This document shows positions 44,191-56,334 of a stretch of DNA of 64,000 nucleotides, one piece after another (the first letter of the stretch is position 1; every line of letters begins with the position of its first letter). The translations under genes and the position numbers were made by a program. The DNA lies in assembly GCA_936450465.1 (NCBI GenBank), contig OW388292.1:7769756-7833755 (forward strand), written 5' to 3'. Under the pieces are notes generated by a model. It saw only the letters and a list, made by a program, of their open reading frames with translations, searched no databases and was not told the DNA's origin. Source of the DNA: Gibbula magus (taxonomy: Eukaryota > Mollusca > Gastropoda > Trochida > Trochidae).

Positions 44191-44698
44191 GTGGCATGAG
44201 GTCTCTCAGCCTTACTCAGTATTATTCCTCTGACTTGGTGAAACACAAGATGTTTGTCACTGGGACATCAGTGAAGTAATTTCACATGAACATCGAGCAA
44301 GGATATATGATATCCAATCATAGTTACTGTTGCCTTTTATGACCTCAGAGGGGAATCTATCAAGATGCCAAGTATTCTAGTGTCCACCATTCACACAGGG
44401 CATATACAACTAAGAACCTGTTTTTCCATAGAACATAGAAGTATATATGTAATGACAGTAACTGTGCAATATGGTTTCTGTTTGATTAAAAGGAAAAACA
44501 GGATATAAATAAAAATCAAACTGATAAAACTGCAAAATTGTCAACTGATAAGCATCACCTAAACCTGGCAACATTATATTATGCGATTGTATATTACCTG
44601 TCTTATTTACAATCAAATTGGAGCTTACCAAAAGAGACAATTTCTTTGGAAATCCATTTAACCAACTACATACAAACCATCTCAATCGTCCAATTTTT

Positions 44699-45260
44699 AG
44701 CTCACCAGGCCTGAAAGTCTGTCTGTAAACTTTTCGCTCTTTCGTCTCTTTCTCCAGAACCACTGGGTCTAGGGAGCTGAAATGTTGTATATAGACTACT
44801 TGCAATTGGCCCATGGGGATTCTGAATTGTAGATTTGGTGACCCTGTGGCCCCTGATATATATAAGGGCCTCACAGGCCCTGACATAAAAACCTTTTTTC
44901 ATCCTCTTCTTCAGACAAAAAGACCCAGAAGGCTGTAATATTTGTACAGACTCTTTAGCTAAAGGAGATTCTAAATTGTAAATTTGGTGGCCCCAAATAA
45001 GGGCCTCACAGGCCATGACCTAAAATCCTTTGTCATCCTCTTCTCTAGAACAAAAAGACCCAAAAGGTTGTAATATTGTGTACAGGCTCTTGGCCAATAG
45101 GGATTCTATATTGTAGATTTGGTGACCCTGTGACCCTAAATAAGGGCCTCACAGACCACGACCTAAAACCCTATTTTTACCTTCCTTTCCAGAACAAGAC
45201 CTAAAAGGCTTTATTATTGTGTGTAGACTCTTTAGCCAATGTAGATTCTAAATTGTAGAT
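44699..45260 (+). mobile_element. Diverged family A relative, no 3' hairpin
   Basis: It begins agctcaccaggcctgaaagt after a T-run and has four degenerate monomers (attctaaattgtagatttgg). It is related to the copy at 24784. Confidence 0.55.
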
Positions 45261-45650
45261 TTATTGACTTGAGTGAAGTCAAACAATTGTTTGATGCTCT
45301 GTCATTTTATTGTTATCATTATTTCATTTGACTGTATTTTATTGTTTTCCTTTCATTTCTGTACTGTAGATATTTTTAAAAAAAACAATTATGGACAGGT
45401 AAATTTGGTCAGTACCTGTTTTTATGGACCTGTGAAAACAATATTGTTTATGGACCTCGTCCTTGTTAACTATTGTTTTCTTGGGTCCATAAAAACAGAT
45501 ATTGACTGATTTCACCGGTCCCCTAGTTATATTATATTGGTTGGTTGGGGCTAATCATGTCCTTCAAATTGGACTCAAGTTCAGTTGAGAGAGCACCCTT
45601 TGAATTTTGAGAAGACTTGTTGTTTTTAAACAGTGTATTGTTTGTTAATC

Positions 45651-46110
45651 ATGTCATCTACTGGTCCACTGAATGTTAAACATTCACTTGCAGCAAAATC
45701 ATGTCATCTACTGGTCCACTGAATGTTTAACATTCCCTTGCAGCAAAATCATGTCATCTACTGGTCCACTGAATGTTTAACATTCCCTTGCAGCAATATC
45801 ATGTCATCTACTGGTCCACTGAATGTTTAACATTCCCTTGCAGCAAAATCATGTCATCTACTGGTCCACTGAATGTTTAACATTCACTTGCAGCAAAATC
45901 ATGTCATCTACTGGTCCACTGAATGTTTAACATTCCCTTGCAGCAATATCATGTCATCTACTGGTCCACTGAATGTTTAACATTCCCTTGCAGCAAAATC
46001 ATGTCATCTACTGGTCCACTGAATGTTTAACATTCACTTGCAGCAAAATCATGTCATCTACTGGTCCACTGAATGTTTAACATTCCCTTGCAGTAAAATA
46101 ATGTCATCTG
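45651..46110. repeat. 50-bp minisatellite, nine units
   Basis: The unit is atgtcatctactggtccact, gaatgtttaacattc, ccttgcagcaaaatc, with exact 50-bp spacing from 45651 to 46101 and only one or two substitutions per unit. Each unit contains the palindrome GAATGTT-N-AACATTC and an acceptor-like cccttgcag. It lies about 2 kb after the stop codon of the host gene, so it may be transcribed in its 3' UTR. Confidence 0.92.
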
Positions 46111-48239
46111 CGATTTTATCAATTGTCATATGTGCTATTGACTAACATCTACAATACCATCAGGTAGAAGATCAGCACCCAGTGCTTCTTCTATCATGCT
46201 CTTACCATCAGGTAGAAGACCAGCTTTAATACATGTTTCTGTCCTTCATTTGATGAAGGGAAAGAGCTGCATCATGTTGTAAATACTTCTAGTTGTTATC
46301 CAAACCATACATTGTTTTATGTGTGTGCCTTGTCATGTTTATGTCATTCCTTAGTCCACACTGGTGTCTTTCTCATTGAAGTCACACATGTCTTTTGATA
46401 TTTTATGGTTTGATACATGTACATTTGCTTTCAATGAAAATAATCATCACTTTAATACACAATGTTTTGTGGAAACGAAGAGGACATTCCTGTTCACACA
46501 TATATGTTATCAGTACATGTTTATTGCACAATCCAGGTGAAAGATATTACTGAGGGTAATATTTTTATGACTTTATATTTGAAAATTTGATAAACGTTAG
46601 CACACATTCATAATGAAAAGTGAAGCACTTATTGGAGTGTGGAAATCTTTGCTACGGCATACCAAGACACTGTTGATAAGTTTCATCATGTATTATTTGT
46701 GACTTTATGAAAAGTCTATGAATACATATATTTTATCATTTTTGAAATAAAAATAAGTGAAAATATAGTGTTTTTCATTTCACATAATGCAAAAAAAAGC
46801 AAGATTGGCATCCAATCTGCGATAGAAACCTCTCTTTAAATCAGGCTTTAGTTTTTATTACAGCTAAGTACGATTCTATTTTTGTTGTATCCCAATTAAA
46901 TGGACAAAGTGAAAACATTATCACTTTCTGAAAATTTTGAGACCAACCTGAAAATGAAAGTGATGTCAATAAAACTGAAAATAAATGGACATTATGCAAA
47001 TCTTGTTACTATCCTGCATTGCTCTTTGTTCACATTGTTGTCAGATATTATTTATCTGTAAATATTGCACTAGTGCAGTATCACAGTAAGTGACGTTTGT
47101 GTTGACAACGTGTAACAGCATCAAATATGGTGTATATTTTAATGTTATTTTGAATTTATGCTCTGACTGAATGTACTATTCAGTCAACCATATCTTTTAG
47201 CTTCTATTTCACACTTAGTTTACACAAAATCACTCCACATGTACAGCCTTTGCATGAGGCCATACTCCAACATCAACCTGCGTTTTTGTTTTGTCACACT
47301 CCACACACTCGTCTCGGTTACAAACAAATCTTATGATGCTATTATCATTTATCTTTTAATAATGTATATTTGTCTCTTTTGTTTTATTCCATGATTTTTT
47401 TCAATTAATTGTTAAACCTAATTTTTAATGGCACATTAAAGTATCAATTTCCTTCAGATCATAAATCTAGCAGCTGAATGAATCTCTTATCAAGGACTTT
47501 ATGTGTTGAAGTGTAGGTCAATTTTACATAAAATATTGTTCCATGAAATGTGATCTGAAGAGTTGATTAAATAAATTCAATGTATTTTGTCATTCTAGTG
47601 AAAAGGCAATCTATGTCATGTTTCCATGTATGTTTTTCATGATGTTTTGTTTAGTGTTCAAGGGTATAACATCCAATGTGATCTGGTCAGTTCTGACAAA
47701 ACAATCATCTTCATAATATTTTTTTTTTTAAATCGAACAATAAAAAAGTGAGTCCAAAATTTGTTTTTGTATTATTTAATACCAAAGATTATAAATAAAT
47801 ACTCATCTGCGAAAACATGTCAATACTTTTTCTTTTACAAAGAATTGATATGAATATGAGATTAGTCATCCGGGAAAATTATAATCCTTTGAAAGACTGA
47901 ATATAATTTAAGAAATATATTTCATAGTGTGTTTGTTTGTGGCATATACATAGTTTAAACTTAAATTGGCATGAATGCCAGAGCTTGTCAAACTTCCAAA
48001 CCGCTTTTTAGCCTGTGAAAAAAAAACATTATCAAATCTATATCTTTTAAATTGAAAATTTGAAATATAAGGGATCCTTGCATCCTTTATTTACAACAAA
48101 ATTACAAGTAGATGCATGCATACAGGGTTAGAACAAGTGTTTACACCATACTGTGAACAGGATCTTAGCTCCAGGCAGAATAGTGCTACATCACTCAACT
48201 GACGTCAGGAACACATAAAGTTGTTACAGTTTGTAGTGT
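46111..48239. other. AT-rich intergenic DNA
   Basis: No gene or clear repeat. Several AATAAA hexamers occur (46746, about 47573, about 47737), any of which might end the upstream gene. Confidence 0.5.
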
Positions 48240-48836
48240 TTGGTTCTAATAAGCTGGGTACTGTTCCACTGTTCCATTCGTGATATCACAGTGATCAGTG
48301 CGGAGAGAAAAGAGGCTATGAACAGACGTTACCCGGGTGTGATAGTCGCAACGCTCAGGAATCATGAGGATAAGGATATTATCATGAAAAAAAAGTCTCA
48401 ACTTCGCAACGAAAGGAACTACAAGGACATCTACATCGGGACAGACAAATCAAAACAACAGCGTCTGTATGAAGCCAACTTACGGACCATTGCGGAGACC
48501 ATGGGAGGTGGACGGATACGGGCGGTGGGGTCACGCCTTCAGAGGACAGACACGTCGTGGGACAGAAGATCGAGGTACAACACACGAGAATACGAGTTCG
48601 ACGACAGGGAGGACACCAGAATACAAGGCACAGAACGGGAAAGATATCAGAGAGACCGTTTTCCAGTGGATACTACGAACAGACGTGATTACTCTGAAGT
48701 TGTAAACTCACGTCAAGATCGTAGTAGGAAGTCCTTTTATGGTGCTCAGGAGGTGGGCCATAAGATGTCACATGATGGTTCCTCACGTGACAGAGACGAC
48801 CGATCAACCAATCGCCACCCGACCCAATTGAGGTAG
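48240..48836 (+). pseudogene. LINE ORF1, C-terminal part
   Basis: RRYPGVIVATLRNHEDKDII and the following KSQL-RNERNYKDIYIGTDKSKQQR resemble the RNA-binding C-terminal region of L1-type ORF1 proteins (R-I-V-F-n-d--Il---k-L, then r-R). The end is rich in R and D. The N-terminus is missing, consistent with 5' truncation on insertion. It stops at TAG 48834-48836, in the same frame as ORF2. Confidence 0.6.
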
Positions 48837-49757
48837 CTTTCTGCCGGGTTTTGGAATGTAAAATCATGGGCAAGTGACTGTAATTCTCAAAACGCTTTAA
48901 TCCGTAAACATTGTGTTGAATTTAGTGGCTGTGATGTCATTGGTCTTACAGAAACTCATCTTAGTAACCAGGATGTGATCCAGGTAGACGGTTTTACCTG
49001 GTACGGACACAACCGTCAGCAATTACACGTGCGTGCCCTGAGAGGCTCGGGCGGAGTGGGCTTCTTAATAAATAATGACATTTTAAATGATTTTAATGTA
49101 TCTGTGAAAGACATGTCCTATGAAGGAATTTTATGGTTGCGTTTACAAAGTAAGTATGATGATTCTTTTACGCACATATGCGTGTGTTATTTACCTCCCG
49201 AGAACTCTACAAGAAATATAGATGCACAAGAATTTTATGACACTTTACTTTCCCAAATTTATGAATTTAAAGACGTTACTTTTATTGGAGGCGACTTCAA
49301 CAGCAGATGCGGGGCGGAGACGGACTTCATTCAAGGAATAGACAATGTTGTTGACAGAGATATTGTTGATTTTACGGTCAATTCTTATGGGAAATTATTG
49401 ATTGACTTTTTAATTAATGCAAATTTTTGTATCCTGAATGGTAGAAAATGCATTAACAATGATGTTACTTTTTTAGCTACTACAGGAAGTTCTGTAGTTG
49501 ATTTTTGTCTTGTTCCTTATGAATCCCTTGATAAATTTTCTAAATTTGAAGTTATTCGGCCAAGTATTTTAGTAGAAAAAGCCGGATGTGTGGGGGTGTT
49601 TGATTCGTCTGATATACTTAAAATTGATCATTCGCTCATAAAGTGGACAATGGATCTCCAAACAGCGACCAGTGTTCAGACTACATGTGCTAAGTCGTAT
49701 GTGAAGGTGATGACAGACAACGTACCAGGTAACTTTCCTAATTCACAGGAGTATATA
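48837..49757 (+). pseudogene. LINE ORF2 apurinic endonuclease domain
   Basis: The frame is open directly after the ORF1 stop: FWNVKSW (first strand), GLTETHL (catalytic Glu), VCYLPP, FIGGDFNSR (catalytic Asp/Asn), SSVVDFCLV and KIDHSLI (catalytic His). These are the exonuclease/endonuclease/phosphatase motifs used to nick target DNA. There is no ATG before the catalytic Glu. Near 49750-49757 the coding frame shifts (to YTDQLEAIIHDLEEN), so the original ORF2 is broken. Confidence 0.85.
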
Positions 49758-50144
49758 CAGATCAGTTGGAGGCCATCATACACGACTTGGAGGAGAACAG
49801 TCATAAACAGGTGAAACTAAATAATGCATATTCTGACTTTGTCCAGGTGATGAAAACGGAAATGAGTAACTGTTTACCAACTAAGCAGGTTTTTATAGAC
49901 AAATCATCTAGTAGGCATAGAAAATGTAAGAGGAAACAGCCTTGGTGGAATGACTCCCTCAGTAAATTGTGGAATGAAATGTGTTTTGCAGAGAGGATTT
50001 GGTGTAAATGTAAGTCTGTGAAGAAAGCTGCTTTTAAACATGACTATGTGTACAAACGAAAACTGTTTGATAAAGGAGTACAACAGGCTAAACGTAGACA
50101 TCTAGCGAGTATTCACAAAGACAACAACAGATCACATCTCAACG
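49758..50144 (+). pseudogene. LINE ORF2 linker region, frameshifted
   Basis: It reads DQLEAIIHDLEENSHKQVKL to QAKRRHLASIHKDNNRSHL in frame 2, with PWWND typical of the segment between endonuclease and RT. Coding similarity ends near 50136, where an internal deletion joins it to mid-RT sequence. Confidence 0.75.
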
Positions 50145-51713
50145 TTGACAAGTATCATAGAGACAAGAAAAGCATTGAAGAAATCAAGTTTTGTCGCTTT
50201 TATTGATTTTAAAAAAGCGTATGATGGAATTAATCGGGATATCCTATGGAAAAAGATAAACGACATTGGAATCGACAGTAAGATGTGTGAAGCAATTAAA
50301 TCCCTGTATAATAATGTCCAGTGTAGCGTCAGAGTCAACCAAAAGAACACAGAGTGGTTTACAGTCAAGCGGGGGCTAAAACAAGGTTGTCTTTTATCGC
50401 CAATTTTATTCAATTTTTATATTAATGATCTGATAAAGAAGATAAGTGCGCTTGGACATGGAGTGACAGTTGGTGAAGATAACATAAGCATTCTGGCCTA
50501 CGCTGATGATGTCGTGCTACTAGCGGATAATGAGAGAGACTTGAACTTTCTATTGGATGCAGTTAGCACATGGTGTGAGGATAACGATATGCTGATCAAC
50601 GCAGAAAAATCTAAAGTTATTCATTTTAGAGGAAAATCAATTGCAAGAACAAGTGTTAGTTTTAACTGCGGACAAACGACGCTCGAGGTGACAGAGTCTT
50701 ATAACTACCTGGGTGTATTGATGACAGAATTTTTAGACTTTTCCACTATGGCGAAAACAGCCGCGAAATCAGCCAGCAGAGCTCTTGGCCTTTTAATTAC
50801 TAAATTTAAATCTCTAGGAGGGATGCCCTTTAAAGTGTACAGGAAGCTGTTTGACACTATGGTTTGGTCCACTCTCAGCTACGGAGCATCAATTTGGGGA
50901 ACAACTGTCCACACGTGCGTTAAAGCGATACAACACAGAGCAATCAGATTCTTCCTGGGTCTCGGCAAGTACGCCCCGAATCTTGCAATCACCGGCGATG
51001 TTGGATGGACACCCCCCGAGGTAAAACAGTGGGCATGTGTTACGCGACTGTGGGATCGATCAGTGAATATGACTGAGAGGCGGGTTAACAAGAGAGTATT
51101 CCTCTGGGCGGACCACGCAGCTGTTACTAAAAGAAAGAGAAACTGGAATTATAGAGTTCATGATCACTTCAAGAAAATCAACCTAAATCATCTGTTCACG
51201 CCACAACTAAGAACTGAGAAGAAACTCCTAGTGAAAACAGTTGAAGGAGTCATGTTCACAAACTTCAAGTCTAATTGGGAAGAAGTGCTGGAAAATGGAA
51301 AACAAATCAAACTAAGGACTTATGTCACTTTTAAAAAGCAATATGAATGTGAAAAGTATGTCAATGTCAACCTGCCAAGACAGCAACGTAGCGCACTTGC
51401 CAAATTTAGATGTGGTGTCGCCCCTTTAAGAGTAGAGACTGGAAGATATGAGCGCATTCCCGTAGAAGATCGACTTTGTTTTAATTGCCCTGGCTATGTG
51501 GAAGACGAAGCACATGTTTTACTTTCTTGTCCCTTTTACGCTCATTTACGAATGGATTTATTAAATCGCTGTGTTTTAAAATGGCCAGAATTTTTATTTT
51601 TACCAGTTTTACAACAACTTGCCCGTATTTTTACATGTGATGATTTTATATTTTGTCTTGCCAAAACCTGCAGTAATATTTTAGAACACCGACGTTATTC
51701 CCTGTACAAATAA
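50145..51713 (+). pseudogene. LINE ORF2 reverse transcriptase, missing its N-terminal motifs
   Basis: TSIIETRKALKK is followed by FVAFIDFKKAYDG (motif A), GLKQGCLLSPILFNFYIND (motif B), ILAYADDVVLL (motif C, catalytic YADD) and a C-terminal Cys/His cluster (CFNCPGYVEDEAHVLLSCPF). Motifs before A are deleted, perhaps 200 or more residues judging from related proteins. The frame itself is intact for 522 codons to TAA at 51711-51713. Confidence 0.85.
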
Positions 51714-51886
51714 CTCTTAGCTTATATATTTCCCATTTTAATTCTATATGTATATTACGTTTTACTATACTGTATACAATACACATTTTAATCCATCTCT
51801 CATAAATCGCTGAGCGATTGGTCGTGTATTTTATTGTATATTATTTATCATGATATATGTATACCGCTGTAATCAAGTGAGATGTA

Positions 51887-51921
51887 AATAAAATTATGTC
51901 TGTCTGTCTGTCTGTCTGTCC
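51887..51921 (+). terminator. LINE polyadenylation hexamer and (tgtc)n tail
   Basis: AATAAA at 51887-51892 is followed by ttatg and about six tgtc units, marking the 3' end of the retroposed RNA. Confidence 0.7.
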
Positions 51922-52817
51922 ACTAACCGATCTTAGCACCATGATCAATCTTAGCCAATACAATGATAGAGGATGGGCTTACAATTGATCTTAGTGGAAA
52001 GACCCCGAGTATTAATCCAACTTTTAAACAAGCTTACCGGTATGTCTCATCTGAGCACTGCAAATTACAAAAAACAAGAGTGGTTTTGTGCAGTTTTGCC
52101 TTGTTACAAAATGGGAAAGTGCTCAACATTTGGGAAATGGAGCAGTATATAATGTATAAATTCAAATCAGTTATCTACAGAGTCATGATGTGTCACTACA
52201 ACGTTGTTTCATGCTCGTTCAATGACGGCTGGTTTTCTTGATGGGTGCTTGGGCTTGTATATATATATATTGAAATAGGTATGTATTGTCAAACGTGGAT
52301 AAGTATATAAGTAAATTCAAATAATACTCTGAAGACGTATATATCAACTTTCATAATCAATACTTTATCTTCCAATATCCATTTCTATATATATATATTG
52401 GTTACATGACTTTGAGTCCAATCAGCAGAGAGCATATTGCTTAAATTTCAAAATCTGGACTAATTGAGCATCTTCTTTTATAATGTATTATTACATTTCT
52501 CCCTATAGTAATGGAGTAAACCAATAGTTATATTTTCATGAAATATGGGCTTACGCCTCATTGGACGAAGTATAAGTGGCATTCCTAAGAACAACTCATT
52601 GTCCATGATTACTTAACCAAAAGCATTGCTGAAAGCTTCAGGCTGACCTTGATTGTTTCTCTGTTACACAATTAGTTATGGTTATAATGGCTTGATATTC
52701 GACTGGTAAGCTATCTAACCCTTTTTTTGGACAGTACATGTTCCTGTTGTTCTCTATATCTTTATGGCATTAGCTCGTTCGTCCATTGTTCTGTTTAGGT
52801 ATATCATCTGTCCAGAT
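51922..52817. other. AT-rich DNA between LINE and the membrane-protein gene
   Basis: It contains short (ta)n stretches near 52258 and 52387. No gene is recognised. It includes the 3' untranslated region of the minus-strand gene that ends at 52818, but I could not place its poly(A) signal. Confidence 0.45.
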
Positions 52818-53616
52818 TCATTTGAAGACATCATCCTTGACACGTTGACGGGTCTGACGTCCAGTGATGACCGGTGATGTGTCCTTGCTGGCCTGGTCAA
52901 ACGCTTGAGCCATCTCGGACACTGAGCCAGTCTTTACTTTGACAGACCCCTGTCTCTTCACTGGAGCTTTCTGTAACAAAAACGGGTGATGTTTATTTTG
53001 TACATTCACATTAAACTGAAATGTATAAGATTGACGAAAGGTAACCGAGAGAACTATTCTGTATTAAATGTACTAATATTTTCTTAATAAGTCGTTAAAT
53101 TAAGTTAAGCTAAACTGCAAGTCAGGGCAAGAATATTGCAGATATGAAATGTAACTGAATATGGACAAAGACTATTGTGGCCTGGGGTGCTTACAGTTTG
53201 ATGTCATATATCAACGGTCATGAACATCCATTGGTAGTACCCTATGTGTAATAAAAATGAAAGGCCACTGCGCAGTCACTGGATATACAACTTATTTGGT
53301 GTCAAAAACCAGGGACTGCATACACTAATTTGAGAGTCCCTGCAAAACAGTCATCACATTGAACTCTTTCAAAGATGTTTGAAAAAACTCGATCAACTAT
53401 TTGTCTTTGATTGATACCTTGAAAAATACCTTATAGTCTCTTAAACTGAAAACTCATAGTTTCCGCTGAACGTTCATCGTTCTTAAACGATAGTGTATTT
53501 CTGAAAAGCTTACTTACAGATGACCTATCGAAGTAAGCCAATCCGACGATAACGGCGGCCGTCATACCAATCCCAACAGCAATGTATATCCCGCACTCTT
53601 GTATAAATGTGTCCAT
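52818..53616 (-). CDS. Two-exon gene for an 83-residue single-pass membrane protein
   Basis: Exon 1 (53616-53518) runs from ATG in cacgctATGG to TCATCT|GTAAGT, and reads MDTFIQECGIYIAVGIGMTA followed by AVIVGLAYFDRSS. Exon 2 (52970-52818), after acceptor tttttgttacag, reads KAPVKRQGSVKVKTGSVSEM to RQRVKDDVFK and stop. The junction is phase 0. Residues 9-29 form one hydrophobic helix with G and A. A short acidic N-terminus and a basic, soluble C-terminal tail suggest a C-terminus-inside type III topology. The intron is 547 bp. The protein is not recognised; the length suggests a regulatory micropeptide or small subunit of a membrane complex, which is a guess. Confidence 0.65.
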
Positions 53617-54533
53617 AGCGTGTGGCAGCTGAGGGTATACAAATGTAGAACAATATCTGATACAACTTAAATAACGCCAGCTGATGACTACCGTCAAGTT
53701 TTCTTGTTTTAAACTTATCCTCAGGAATTACAATTATAATGTACACATGTTTGAGAGTTGTTGGCATTGAGTTATAGTGTGTCTTTAATGTAGGACTTCA
53801 CAAATATTACCCTAGTATATATATATCTTCCCTCAGAGGTTACTCCATTCAGTTCTTTCACCCTTTGAACAGAGTGGAGAAACTTCTAGGGGAAGAGAAT
53901 GGTATTGCGAAAAAGCTTCTCTGAAAGTAGCTGCCATCGAATTTGCAGAAAAACGTCATGTAATCATTTATATATGCAAAATATTATATACAGATTTGCC
54001 GACCCTCTGTTTCCTGATCGGTGACACCGTGACCACGCCTTGAAACCCTTTCCAAATTATTTTCCTGAATTAAAAACCTCAGCAAGCTGAAATGCTGCAT
54101 GCAGGTTTTAAGTTCTATGAGGAATTTAATGTACACCATGCAGGCTATCATCTGACCTTACATGTACCTATGGCACTATATAGTCAAGTCAAAATAGAGT
54201 TTTCCATGGAACAAATTAGAACCTACATTCTATGTTAGAATATGTCAAACTCAACTTCCTCTATAAAATAACAAAAGTGGAAAGACTTTGAGTTTTTACA
54301 ACCATTTTCTTCTAAATCAGGTGAAAATGTGAAGTTAGCTTTTCTTGCAATTAACACAATAAAGTTGCTATTGAAATAAATAATAATGATCAGATACTAC
54401 AAAACATTAAATTGCTTTATAGATATGTAGAAAGGTGGAACATTTTTACTGAAAGTGTTTTCATACAAGGTTATACATGAGTATGATGGACAATATTATC
54501 AAGCCTAAAGTTCAGCCTTCTTACATGCATCCC
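53617..54533. other. Upstream region of the membrane-protein gene
   Basis: It presumably contains the promoter and perhaps a 5' untranslated exon of the minus-strand gene. No element could be assigned with support. The rest is AT-rich. Confidence 0.4.
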
Positions 54534-55790
54534 GTCACCGTTGACCTTCATAACGTTAACATCAACATCTTAACAATGGCATTGACCTACATAACGTTAA
54601 CATCAACATCTAAACAATGGCATTGACCTTCATAACGTTAACATCAACATCTAAACAATGGCATTGACCTTTATAACGTTAACATCAACATCTAAACAAT
54701 GGCATTGACCTACATAACGTTAACATCAACATCTAAACAATGGCATTGACCTTCATAACGTTAACATCAACATCTAAACAATGATATTGACCTTTATAAG
54801 GTTAACATCAACATCTGAACAATGATATTGACCTTTATAAGGTTAACATCAACATCTAAACAATGGCATTGACCTTTATAACGTTAACATCAACATCTAA
54901 ACAATGACATTGACCTTCATAACGTTAACATCAACATCTAAACAATGATATTGACCTTTAAAACGTTAACATCAACATCTAAACAATGATATTGACCATT
55001 ATAACGTTAACATCAACATCTAAACAATGGAATTGACCTTTATAACGTTAACATCAACATCTAAACAATGGCATTGACCGTTATACCGTTAACATCAACA
55101 TCTAAACAATGACATTGACCTTCATAACGTTAACATCAACATCTAAACAATGATATTGACCTTTATAACGTTAACATCAACATCTAAACAATGATATTGA
55201 CCTTTATATCGTTAACATCAACATCTAAACAATGGCATTGACCTTTATAACGTTAACATCAACATCTAAACAATGGCATTGACCTTCATAACGTTAACAT
55301 CAACATCTAAACAATGATATTGACCTTTATAACGTTAACATCAACATCTAAACAATGGAATTGACCGATATAACGTTAACATCAACATCTAAACAATGAT
55401 ATTGACCTTTATAACGTTAACATCAACATCTAAACAATAGCATTGACCTTTATACCGTTAACATCAACATCTAAACAATGACATTGACCTTTATAACGTT
55501 AACATCAACATCTAAACAATGATATTGACATTTATAACGTTAACATCAACATCTAAACAATGATATTGACCTTTATAACGTTAACATCAACATCTAAACA
55601 ATGACATTGACCTTTATAACGTTAACATCAACATCTAAACAATGGCATTGACCTTTATAACGTTAACATCAACATCTAAACAATGATATTGACCTTTATA
55701 ACGTTAACATCAACATCTAAACAATGATATTGACCTTTATAACGTTAACATCAACATCTAAACAATGATATTGACCTCTATAACTATAAA
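54534..55790. repeat. 41-bp satellite, about 30 units
   Basis: The unit is aacgttaacatcaacatcta, aacaatggcattgaccttta, t, with exact spacing throughout. Variable sites are mainly the triplet before ttgacc (ggc, gat, gac) and the base context before aacgtt. Each unit carries tgacctt (AAGGTCA on the other strand) and AACGTTAAC. No coding. Confidence 0.93.
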
Positions 55791-55844
55791 TGTCTATATG
55801 CACCCGCATAAACTTTAAAGTATCAAATCGATGTCAAAAAGGAC

Positions 55845-56036
55845 ATGCGTGACCCGCCACTGTATCAGTCTGACAGTATGACTGGTGACTTCGCGCTGAG
55901 CTTGCATTCTATACAGTCAGGGGAAGACAGCAGTGCTGACTCCGACAAGTTGAAGACGAAATCAATGAGACAACTGAAGCGTTTGTTCAAACTGCTGAAA
56001 CGTGAAGCGAAATGTTCGGCAAACTATTGGTGTTAA
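55845..56036 (+). CDS. Candidate small coding exon or ORF (63 codons)
   Basis: Immediately after the satellite, a frame reads MRDPPLYQSDSMTGDFALSL, then HSIQSGEDSSADSDKLKTKS and a basic helix-like end with KCSANYWC before TAA. The frame is open upstream to about 55815 (KYQIDVKKD). Composition is more protein-like than the surrounding AT-rich DNA, and GC is higher. An acceptor could be ctttaaag at about 55818, but it is weak. No domain is recognised. It could be a terminal exon or a chance frame. Confidence 0.33.
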   Translation: MRDPPLYQSDSMTGDFALSLHSIQSGEDSSADSDKLKTKSMRQLKRLFKLLKREAKCSANYWC

Positions 56037-56334
56037 CATTGATAGGCCGGTCATTATATATGTTTAGATTAGTAATAAGTTTTGTGCTTGGAGACATTTT
56101 TTTATTGGTATACTAAAGCTACAATTCAATGTATATATTTACACAGGCATTATAATTATGTACAATTAACTTGATAGCCGAACTCTTTCTTGTGTTGAAA
56201 TATGTATATATTACTATTCTCTATCCTAAGATAGGTTTTGAGTTGAGTCATCGTTAGACGTAGGTTACGATCCTTCACCTAAATGTCTAACCTATATCAA
56301 CGCTCACAATTGAGTTTGTTCACAAGGACTACAG

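Larger units (their letters stand above)
48240..51921 (+). mobile_element. Defective APE-type non-LTR retrotransposon (LINE)
   Basis: It has an ORF1-like frame (5'-truncated), an apurinic endonuclease, a linker, a reverse transcriptase lacking its N-terminal motifs, a zinc-knuckle-like C-terminus, AATAAA at 51887-51892 and a (tgtc)n tail ending at about 51920. A short tandem tail instead of poly(A) is seen in several LINE clades. Clade assignment is not made. A frameshift near 49757 and an internal deletion at about 50136-50145 disable ORF2. Confidence 0.88.

Noticed and set aside
45273..45509. Possible exon with acceptor actgtag and donor CAG|GTAAAT near 45369-45398
   Set aside because: Very short, A-rich, downstream of a clear stop codon, and no partner exons found.
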